From contig NZ_CP022529.1 of assembly GCF_002237595.1 (NCBI RefSeq), forward strand, positions 2,418,001 through 2,482,000: DNA of 64,000 bases, written 5' to 3'. Below the pieces are notes generated by a model that was given only the letters and a program-made list of their open reading frames with translations, had not been told where the DNA came from and made no database searches. The position numbers and the translations under genes are program-made. Below are positions 1 through 7,156 of this stretch, piece after piece. This DNA is from Labrenzia sp. VG12 (GTDB lineage: Bacteria; Pseudomonadota; Alphaproteobacteria; Rhizobiales; Stappiaceae). Within the stretch, counting starts at the first letter, position 1. Every line of letters begins with the position of its first letter.

Positions 1-308
1 GGCACATAGTCGTCCGCGCCCACTTCCAGCCCGACAACACGATCGATATCCTCCCCTTTCGCCGAGACGATGATGATCGGCACCGAACTCGATGCCCTGA
101 GGCGCCGGCAGATGCTGATTCCGTCTTCACCGGGCAGCATCAGGTCGAGCAGGATCAGATCGACCCTGTTGCTGGCCAGAAGCCGGTCCATCTCGGCGCC
201 GTCCCGCGCCAGGGTGACCTTGAAATCATTGGCCACCAGATGGCGCTTGATCAGCAATCCGATCTCGGAATCGTCTTCGACGACAAGGATGTGTGAAGGT
301 GTTCGCAT
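1..308 (-). CDS. Response regulator, receiver domain (partial)
   Basis: Reading leftward from ATG at 308, the frame stays open to the window edge and gives about 102 residues beginning MRTPSHILVVEDDSEIGLLI. It shows the receiver-domain landmarks in order: the acidic pair EDD near residue 11, the phospho-acceptor Asp in the DLILLDLMLPGEDG stretch near residue 54, and the PIIIVSAKGEDIDRVVGLEVGADDY segment containing the switch Ser and conserved Lys position region. This wording is typical of OmpR-type regulators, but the DNA-binding domain lies outside the window, so the output class is inferred. It would act in the cytoplasm as the phosphorylated partner of a sensor kinase. Cut off at the C-terminal side. 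Confidence 0.85.
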   Translation of the reverse strand, partial: MRTPSHILVVEDDSEIGLLIKRHLVANDFKVTLARDGAEMDRLLASNRVDLILLDLMLPGEDGISICRRLRASSSVPIIIVSAKGEDIDRVVGLEVGADDYV

Positions 309-434
309 GACTGGACCTTATGCCGTCCGGAGAAGGAATTGCATCCGATTTTGAAAGTTAATGCGCCAGGAAAGTGTTTCCCACTATTTCCGCAAAATAT
401 CGCAGAAACAGGCCGAAAACCCACCCCAGGACGG

Positions 435-450
435 TTAAGACACCGTTAAC
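435..450 (+). promoter_or_regulatory. CtrA box upstream of the small acidic gene
   Basis: TTAA at 435-438, seven bases, then TTAAC at 446-450 matches the alphaproteobacterial CtrA consensus TTAA-N7-TTAAC exactly. It lies about 60 bases before the start of the 155-residue acidic protein and downstream of nothing else on this strand, so that gene is the probable target. The match is seen; binding is inference. Confidence 0.6.
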
Positions 451-510
451 TTTTTCCGCATCACGGTCCATCCAGTACCGGCGTAAACACTCATGCAGGA
501 GCGGAACGAG

Positions 511-978
511 ATGCAGATTGGTTCTATGCCCGTGATGCCACAGGGCGCATCCCCCAGGGATCAGGTGGCCAACACTTTGAACGCGCAGGTCGAGGCAGGT
601 GACATCACCTCAGAAGACCAGGACGCCATGATGGCGGCACTGGACGCCATTCACACCGAGCGTATGGAAGCAGGGCTTCCGGAGCCTGGCGGCACCCCAC
701 CCAGCCGGGAGGAGATGCAGGCCAATTTTGAAAGCATGCTGTCTGACCAGGTCGAAGCCGGCACGCTTGACCAGGATCAGGCGGACCACCTCGCCGAGAT
801 GTTTGAGGAAGGTGAACTCGGCCGGCCACCGAAGCCGGGCCCGGACGGCGGCCAGGGCGGTGCTGCGCAGGAGCTGTTGAGCGCGATCTTGAGCCAGCTT
901 CAGAGCGGTTCAACCTATGACGGCTCGGGAGAACAATCCGGAGAAGTTGCTTCGCTGCTGGCCGACTACACCGTCTGA
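511..978 (+). CDS. Small acidic hypothetical protein with internal duplication
   Basis: Function not recognised. The product is about 155 residues, strongly acidic, with no signal peptide or membrane segment. Two similar blocks are visible: an early LNAQVEAGDITSEDQDAMMA and a later LSDQVEAGTLDQDQADHLAE, suggesting a duplicated helical motif with a vague EF-hand or flagellar-adaptor flavour that I cannot confirm. The middle is Pro/Gly rich. An ATG at 493 would add six residues, but AGGAG at 497-501 is well placed for the ATG at 511, so the latter is chosen. It is a single-gene unit with a CtrA box before it and a strong terminator after it, so regulated expression in the cell cycle or motility programme is plausible. 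Confidence 0.65.
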   Translation: MQIGSMPVMPQGASPRDQVANTLNAQVEAGDITSEDQDAMMAALDAIHTERMEAGLPEPGGTPPSREEMQANFESMLSDQVEAGTLDQDQADHLAEMFEEGELGRPPKPGPDGGQGGAAQELLSAILSQLQSGSTYDGSGEQSGEVASLLADYTV

Positions 979-1094
979 CACTGCGGAACGGTCTGGCCGC
1001 CATCCCCCAAACTGGCAACCAGGCCAGGTTTCCCGAGCACCTGTATTCGTGCCCACAACCTGAATGCGATTGCATGCCCCACTCGGAAAACCGG

Positions 1095-1124
1095 CCGGCC
1101 ACCTTCGGGTGGCCGGTTCTGTTT
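1095..1124 (+). terminator. Rho-independent terminator, UUCG loop
   Basis: A perfect 9-bp stem (CCGGCCACC, 1095-1103, pairing with 1108-1116) closes a TTCG tetraloop and is followed by TTCTGTTT. It lies 116 bases after the stop of the acidic protein gene on the same strand. Confidence 0.75.
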
Positions 1125-1215
1125 CCGGGAGATCGCAGGGATGAAACGCGGACGTGCGGTTTGGGAAAGCACTGCGGCAGCGGAACCGCATCCCCGCATC
1201 AGCGGCCTGTCACTT

Positions 1216-1508
1216 GTCATCCCGGTTTCGCGGGGCCAAGTCCGGGAGCCAATAAACACAAACGTCTGCGCCACCAGCCGCCACAGGGGCTACTGGGTCC
1301 CGGATCTCCGCTGCACTGCGTTCGGGAAGACAACGGAGAGGCAGCGGCACAGCAAAGACGCTGTTGCTGTCCCAATGACAACCCCTCACTTGTGATCCCG
1401 GTTTGGCGAAGCCAGAACCGGGATCCAGTAAACGCGAACGCCTGCGGCTCCAGCCAACACAGGGGCTACCGGATCCCGGATCTCCGCTACGCTGCGTCCG
1501 GGATGACA
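1216..1508. repeat. Two-copy array of 117-bp palindromic element (176-bp period)
   Basis: Two related copies occupy 1216-1332 and 1392-1508. Each begins near GTCATCCCGG and ends near TCCGGGATGACA, so the ends are inverted repeats and the unit can fold as one long hairpin; the interior reads CAGTAAAC...CTGCGGCTCCAGCC...CACAGGGGC. The starts are exactly 176 bases apart and the 59-base spacer also resembles the spacers of the other array at 4188-4656. No coding frame is conserved, so the protein-like frames here are artefacts. The array fills the gap after the end of uvrD. Confidence 0.8.
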
Positions 1509-1534
1509 AGCGCGAGGTCAGGCGACAGCAGATC

Positions 1535-3985
1535 TCAATGTCGCTCGACGAAGCTGTCGATGACCTTTTTCACACCGGCTTTTTCGAAATCGATGGTCAG
1601 TTTGTTGCCCTCGATCGACTTGATCGCGCCATAGCCAAACTTGAGATGGAACACCCGTTCGCCGAGGGCATAGTCGGAAGGTGTTTCGCTGACGGACTTG
1701 GCGACCAGTTCGCCTTCGATGGTCAGCGGTCCCTGGCGTTTCTGGCGCGCGGACTGATAGCCGCGTCCGCCCCCCTCGGAAAAGCCTTCGGAGGTTTGCC
1801 GGTTGCGCTGCGCCCGTTTCCAGCCCGGTGTCGAATAGCTGCCGCCGTCGAACGGATCGTGGCTGTCGAAACGCGAAGGTCCGTAACCGCCGCCCGCATA
1901 GCCGCCATAATTCGAGGACGGTTCCGCGATCTCCACATGGTCCGGCGGCAGCTCGTCCAGAAAACGGGACGGCACGGTGGATTGCCAGAGCCCATGAATG
2001 CGCCGGTTGGAGGCGAAATAGAGTTTGGCCCGTTTCTTGGCCCGGGTGATGCCGACATAGGCAAGCCGTCGCTCTTCCTCGAGCCCCGCCCGGCCACTTT
2101 CGTCAAGGGCGCGCTGATGCGGAAAGAGGCCCTCCTCCCAGCCCGGCAGGAACACGGTGTCGAATTCCAGGCCCTTGGCCGAATGCAGCGTCATGATGGA
2201 AACGGCATCGCTCGTATCCGCGCTGTCCCGGTCCATGACCAGCGAAATATGCTCCAGGAACCCGGCCAGGGACTCGAACTCTTCCATCGAGCGGATGAGT
2301 TCCTTCAGGTTGTCGAGCCGGCCGGGCGCTTCGGCGGACCGGTCGAGACGCCACATTTCGGTATACCCGCTCTCGTCCAGAATGATCTCGGCCAGCTCCG
2401 TATGCTTGAGCTGGTCGAGCTGGCGCCGCCAGCGCTCGAAATTGTCGAGCACGGTTTTAAGTGCGTTACGCGGCTTGGGCTTCAGCTCTTCCGTGTCGAT
2501 CAGTTGGGCAGCTGCCTGCATCAACGGAATGCGTTCCGCCCGGGCGACGCCGTGAACCAGTTTCAGCGTCGCATCGCCAAGGCCCCGCTTCGGCGTGTTG
2601 ACGATGCGCTCAAAGGCAAGATCGTCGGCCGGCTGCACCACGCAGCGGAAATAGGCCATGGCGTCGCGGATCTCCATGCGCTCGTAAAAGCGCGGGCCGC
2701 CGATGACCCGGTAGTTGAGGCCAAGCGTGACAAAGCGGTCTTCGAATTCGCGCATCTGGAACGAGGCGCGCACCAGCACCGCCATCTCGTTGAGGCTATG
2801 CCCCCTGGTCTGCAGTGCCTCGATTTCATCACCGATGGTGCGGGCTTCCTCTTCGCTGTCCCAGACGGAGGCCACCGAGACAAGGTCATGATCCGGCTCG
2901 TGAAAATCCGTGAACAGCGTCTTGCCGAGCCGGCCCTCATTGAAGGAAATCAGGTGGGAGGCGGCGGCCAGAATATGGCTGGTGGAGCGATAATTGCGCT
3001 CCAGGCGGATCACTTCCGCACCCTTGAAATCGTGTTCGAAACGCAGGATGTTGTCGACCTCCGCCCCGCGCCAGCCATAGATCGACTGGTCGTCATCGCC
3101 AACACAGCAGACATTCGGGTTGCCCTGGGCAAGCAGGCGCAGCCAGAGATACTGGGCAATGTTGGTGTCCTGGTATTCGTCGACCAGCATGTAGCGGAAG
3201 CGGCGCTGGTATTCCTTCAGGACATCCGGCTGGGTCTTGAACAGCGTGATCACATGCAGGAGCAGATCACCGAAATCGGCCGCGTTCAGGATCGACAGGC
3301 GTTCCTGGTACTCTTCATAGAGCCTGCGGCCCTTGCCATTGGCGAAGGCCCGCGCCTCCCCCTCCGGAATATCCTTTGGCCCAAGCGCACGGTTTTTCCA
3401 GCCGTCGAGCATGCCGGCGAAGGCCTTGGCCGTCCAGCGCTTGTCATCCAGCCCCTCGGCCTGGATGATCTGCTTGATCAGGCGGATCTGGTCGTCCGTA
3501 TCGAGGATCGAGAAGGATGACTTCAATCCGACCAGCTCGGCGTGCTTGCGCAGGATCTTGACGCAGATCGAGTGGAACGTGCCGAGCCAGGCCATGCCCT
3601 CGACATTGCCGCCGACAAAACCGGCAATGCGCTCCTTCATCTCGCGCGCGGCCTTGTTGGTGAAGGTCACCGCCAGGATCTCGGACGGCCGGGCCAGTCC
3701 GGTTGCCAGGATATGGGCAATGCGGGTGGTCAGAACGCGGGTCTTGCCCGTGCCGGCACCGGCCAGAACCAGAACGGGGCCTTCCGTGGTTTCCACCGCC
3801 AGCCGCTGTTCGGGGTTCAGGCCGGTGAGATAGTCCGGCACCCGCCGGGCCGCCATCGCCCGCGCGGCAATCCCGCCTTCCGGCCGTGCGGGCACGGGCG
3901 CGGGTTCGGCTTTCGTGCCGATCGGCTGAAAGGGATCGTCAAATGGATCGTCAAATGGATCGTCGTACCCGTCCGGGTCGGTCAT
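1535..3985 (-). CDS. uvrD: ATP-dependent DNA helicase UvrD/PcrA (helicase II)
   Basis: Superfamily 1A 3'-5' helicase of about 816 residues for nucleotide-excision and mismatch repair and removal of recombinase filaments. Visible motifs include the Q-motif region LNPEQRLAVET, Walker A AGAGTGKTRVL, motif II VDEYQDTN, motif III DDDQSIYGWRGA, motif IV ERNYRS, motif V LHSAKGLEFDTVFLPG and motif VI RRLAYVGITRAKK. The C-terminus carries a Tudor-like tail ending FGYGAIKSIEG...DFEKAGVKKVIDSF. The frame is open further upstream to 4171, but the ATG at 3985 starts an acidic leader and the upstream part has no family similarity. That leader contains three DDPF repeats, encoded by a 12-bp direct repeat. 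It is flanked on both sides by palindromic repeat arrays. Confidence 0.93.
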   Translation of the reverse strand: MTDPDGYDDPFDDPFDDPFQPIGTKAEPAPVPARPEGGIAARAMAARRVPDYLTGLNPEQRLAVETTEGPVLVLAGAGTGKTRVLTTRIAHILATGLARPSEILAVTFTNKAAREMKERIAGFVGGNVEGMAWLGTFHSICVKILRKHAELVGLKSSFSILDTDDQIRLIKQIIQAEGLDDKRWTAKAFAGMLDGWKNRALGPKDIPEGEARAFANGKGRRLYEEYQERLSILNAADFGDLLLHVITLFKTQPDVLKEYQRRFRYMLVDEYQDTNIAQYLWLRLLAQGNPNVCCVGDDDQSIYGWRGAEVDNILRFEHDFKGAEVIRLERNYRSTSHILAAASHLISFNEGRLGKTLFTDFHEPDHDLVSVASVWDSEEEARTIGDEIEALQTRGHSLNEMAVLVRASFQMREFEDRFVTLGLNYRVIGGPRFYERMEIRDAMAYFRCVVQPADDLAFERIVNTPKRGLGDATLKLVHGVARAERIPLMQAAAQLIDTEELKPKPRNALKTVLDNFERWRRQLDQLKHTELAEIILDESGYTEMWRLDRSAEAPGRLDNLKELIRSMEEFESLAGFLEHISLVMDRDSADTSDAVSIMTLHSAKGLEFDTVFLPGWEEGLFPHQRALDESGRAGLEEERRLAYVGITRAKKRAKLYFASNRRIHGLWQSTVPSRFLDELPPDHVEIAEPSSNYGGYAGGGYGPSRFDSHDPFDGGSYSTPGWKRAQRNRQTSEGFSEGGGRGYQSARQKRQGPLTIEGELVAKSVSETPSDYALGERVFHLKFGYGAIKSIEGNKLTIDFEKAGVKKVIDSFVERH

Positions 3986-4187
3986 GATGTACTGGTCCGG
4001 TGTTCTCAAGCGCTCTTGATGGAGAACAATATAGCAACAAAGCGGCGCTGGCGAGGCTGAACCGAAGGATTTGGTGGGGACAAGATGGCGGCGGACAGGC
4101 TCTCGGTTTTCTTGGCCTGCCATCGCAAATGCGCTGCCAGGCTCTGCGACTGGTGCCCTGCATCCCGCCAAACGGAAACCATCGCCT

Positions 4188-4656
4188 TGATAAGCAGATT
4201 GGCGAGGCCAAGGCTGGGAACCAGTGAATACAGACGCCCGCAGCTCCAGCCACCACAGGGGCTACTGGGTCCCGGATCTCCGCTCCGCGGCGTCCGGGAT
4301 GACAAGCGAGAGGCAGCGGCTCAGGAAAGAGGCAGCAACAAGTCCATCGACATCCTGTCGATTGTCATCCCGGATTGGCAAAGCCAGGACCGGGAGCCAG
4401 TAAACACAAACGCCCGTAGCTCCAGCCACCACAGGGGCGACTGGATCCCGGATCTCCGCTCCGCTGCGTCCCGGATGACATCGGAGAGGCAACGGCGCAG
4501 GAAAGAAGCAGCAACTAGCCCATCGACAACCTGTCGATTGTCATCCCGGATTGGCAAAGCCAGGACCGGGAGCCAGTAAACGCGAACGCCTGCGGCTTCA
4601 GCCTCCACAGGGGCAACTGGATCCCGGATCTCCGCCGTGTTCCGTCCTGGACGGCA
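4188..4656. repeat. Three-copy array of 117-bp palindromic element (176-bp period)
   Basis: Copies lie at about 4188-4304, 4364-4480 and 4540-4656. The middle one is intact, from GTCATCCCGG to CCGGATGACA. The first has a worn left arm and the third a worn right arm, as expected if the outer ends are decaying. The right ends of the first two copies and the left ends of the last two are both 176 bases apart, and the spacers share GAGAGGCA(A/G)CGGC..CAGGAAAGA and CCATCGACA..CTGTCGATT. The array therefore grew by tandem duplication of element plus spacer. Confidence 0.8.
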
Positions 4657-4660
4657 AAGG

Positions 4661-4823
4661 AGGGGTTGATTGATGACGCGGTCCTGCCGCGAAGAACGAA
4701 CCTGGAGGAACCCGGTCAACGCGAGGCCATGCGGGTCCTGCGTCCCTTTCGGCGCAGACCGGCTTCAATTTCCCCTGAAGCGGCAATCGATGTGATTGTG
4801 CTGTCTGGCGCGCACCAATGGCC
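4661..4823. other. Intergenic, nothing recognised
   Basis: Between the last palindromic element and the end of the chemoreceptor gene I see no supported gene, hairpin with T-run, or promoter. Confidence 0.5.
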
Positions 4824-6881
4824 TCAGGCCGCTTCTTCGTCCCGAACCTCGTTGAGGAACTGGTCCACTGCCCGGGAAAGGTTCGTCGCCACTTCGCCGA
4901 GCTGTTCGGCAGACTGGCTCATGACTTCCGACTTCTGCCGGGTCTGGTCGATGGAACCGGACACCCCGGCCACATTGGACGCTGCCGATGTGGCCCCGTC
5001 AGACGCCAGCGTGATGCTCTGCGTGATTTCTCCAGTTGCGGCATTCTGCTCGTCGACCGAAACCGAGATGGTCTCACTGACAGAGCGAACCTCCTCGATA
5101 CGCTCCACGATCGAGCGGATTGCGGTCACCGACTTCTGGGTCGAACTCTGGACACCGGAAATCTGCGACGCGATCTCGTCGGTCGCCTTGGCAGTCTGGG
5201 TCGACAACTCCTTGACTTCGGCCGCCACGACCGCAAAGCCCTTGCCGGCCTCACCGGCCCGCGCCGCCTCGATGGTGGCATTCAGAGCCAGAAGATTGGT
5301 CTGTTCGGCAATGGCGCGGATGATTTCGACGACCTCGCCGATCTTGTCGGCCGTTTCCGCCAGGATCGATATGTCCTTGTCGGCAGCGACAGCGGTTTCG
5401 GCCGCGGCAGCGGAAATCTCGGTCGCCGTGATTGCCTGGCGGGCGATTTCACCAATGGAGGCCGACAACTCCGCCGCCGCCGAAGCAACCGTCTGAACGT
5501 TGGTGGTCGCCTCTTCCGTTGCCGCATTGGCCGCGCGCGCACTCTCGTCGGCATGCATGGCAATCGTGACCATCTCGCCGGCGCCGGCGCGCATGTCTTC
5601 GGTTTCGCTGCTCAACTGCTCCTGGACCGTCTTGACGGACGTCTGGAAATGTTCAATTGCACTTTCGAGCTGCGCCGCGCGTTTGCGGCGTTGCGCCCGC
5701 CCGATTTCGGCTTCCTCTTCCAGCTCTTTCTGACGGATCAGGTTGGCCCGAAACACTTCCGCCGCACGGGCAATGTCACCGATCTCGTCAGGACGATCCG
5801 TATCCGTCACATCGACCGTGAGATCCCCTTCGGCCAGACCGGAGATGGAATCGCGCTGACGCCCGAGAGTGCGGGTAATGGAAAGCACCTGCCAACCGAC
5901 AAGCGCCATGGTCAACAACGTAAACCCGATTGCAATCACGGTCAGCCAGAAGATTTGCGTGTTCAGGTTTGCCGTATCCAGATCGGCAGCGGCTTCGGCC
6001 CGGTGGATAAACTCGTCTGAGACCTGTTTCATCAGGTCAAGACGCTTGGTCGCCTGGGCGAACCAGGCCGCACCTTCAATGCCCTGCGCGTCCTTGGTCT
6101 GGGGCAGTTCCTGGATCACATACCGCCAGGCAAGCGCCTTGTCGACGTCCGGCCCGCTGACCGTATCGGCATAGAGCTTTTTCTGGTCGGGCTTTGCCAC
6201 GGAGGCGAACTCCTTCAGAAAAGCATTCTCGCCGCCATAGTGAACGATCACGTTCTTGAAGGTTGCCGGGTTCACTTCACCCGTCTTATTGAACTCCTTG
6301 AGGAGCGCCGCGCCGTTGGCGCGTTCCAGTCCCCCGGATTCCATCGCTTCGACAATGGTGAGATAGGGCAGAAGCTCCGAGGTGATTTCCTGTGACGGGC
6401 TTGCTTCCGTCGTCACACCGATCACATGGATCAACTCTTGAATTTCGTGGCTGTATCCCTTGACCACTTCAGCGGTGCTGATCTGTTTCGCGTCAACGGC
6501 GCTGCGGAGCTTGTCCGTCTTGTGGACCTCCTCAGCGACATGCTGCAGGTCCTTCAGCAGTGCCTCGTCATTAAGATCGAGCGACGCAAGATGCTCGTCA
6601 AAGATCTTGAGGGCCGCGTCTGCCTTCGGACGCTGTTTGGCAAGGTTGGATGCGATGGCAGGGTCATAATCCGACTTGATCAGACTGACACTCATGCCGC
6701 GTTCTTTTTGCAGCTCGTGCACCAGATTGCCCGCGTCTTCCGCGATCCGGGTCAACGGCTTCATGAATTCATGATGCGACCGCTCGATCACCTTTTCCAT
6801 GACACTCAGTGTGGCAAAACCAATGACCGCCAGCATCGGCACGCCCGCCAACACGGCAATCTGCAATCTGATGCGTTTCAT
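4824..6881 (-). CDS. Methyl-accepting chemotaxis protein with NIT-type sensor
   Basis: Transmembrane chemoreceptor of 685 residues that signals to CheA/CheW. An N-terminal membrane helix (about 7-28) precedes a long periplasmic region with NLVHELQKERGMSVSLI near residue 52, the hallmark of the nitrate/nitrite-sensing NIT domain. A second helix (about 307-332, IFWLTVIAIGFTLLTMALVG) leads into a HAMP domain (SGLAEGDLTVDV...RPDEIGDIA) and then a cytoplasmic signalling domain with the hairpin tip NLLALNATIEAARAGEAGKG near residue 530. No CheR-tethering pentapeptide is visible at the C-terminus. The ATG at 6881 follows GGAGGGG at suitable spacing. It is monocistronic, with a near-match to a CtrA box about 55-70 bases upstream. 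Nitrate or nitrite as ligand is inference from the domain. Confidence 0.9.
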   Translation of the reverse strand: MKRIRLQIAVLAGVPMLAVIGFATLSVMEKVIERSHHEFMKPLTRIAEDAGNLVHELQKERGMSVSLIKSDYDPAIASNLAKQRPKADAALKIFDEHLASLDLNDEALLKDLQHVAEEVHKTDKLRSAVDAKQISTAEVVKGYSHEIQELIHVIGVTTEASPSQEITSELLPYLTIVEAMESGGLERANGAALLKEFNKTGEVNPATFKNVIVHYGGENAFLKEFASVAKPDQKKLYADTVSGPDVDKALAWRYVIQELPQTKDAQGIEGAAWFAQATKRLDLMKQVSDEFIHRAEAAADLDTANLNTQIFWLTVIAIGFTLLTMALVGWQVLSITRTLGRQRDSISGLAEGDLTVDVTDTDRPDEIGDIARAAEVFRANLIRQKELEEEAEIGRAQRRKRAAQLESAIEHFQTSVKTVQEQLSSETEDMRAGAGEMVTIAMHADESARAANAATEEATTNVQTVASAAAELSASIGEIARQAITATEISAAAAETAVAADKDISILAETADKIGEVVEIIRAIAEQTNLLALNATIEAARAGEAGKGFAVVAAEVKELSTQTAKATDEIASQISGVQSSTQKSVTAIRSIVERIEEVRSVSETISVSVDEQNAATGEITQSITLASDGATSAASNVAGVSGSIDQTRQKSEVMSQSAEQLGEVATNLSRAVDQFLNEVRDEEAA

Positions 6882-7156
6882 TTCCGCAGCCCCTCCAGAC
6901 CGAAACCAATTTCGATCAAACTGAATCGACCGCGTTACCTCTTACTTAACGGAAGCGGGAAATTTGACATTTTGCGACACTAAAACAGCTCCATGTCAAA
7001 AGAATCAATTATAGGTGGTAAAGTTAAATCCAGATGAGACTGTCATTTTTGACAATAGCAACCCCGGAAATGTTTCGGAAAAATCACATTGATTATCAAC
7101 GTTATCGAACAAATCAGATTCGACCTGCGTAGATTTTTGCCTGTTCTGATCCCGTA

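Noticed and set aside
1141..1634. Short proteins across the repeat arrays at 1.1-1.6 kb and 4.0-4.7 kb
   Set aside because: They arise from palindromic elements read in any frame; no ribosome sites or conserved starts.
1403..3520. 705-residue plus-strand frame opposite uvrD
   Set aside because: Starts inside a palindromic repeat and runs antisense to helicase motifs; no domain visible.
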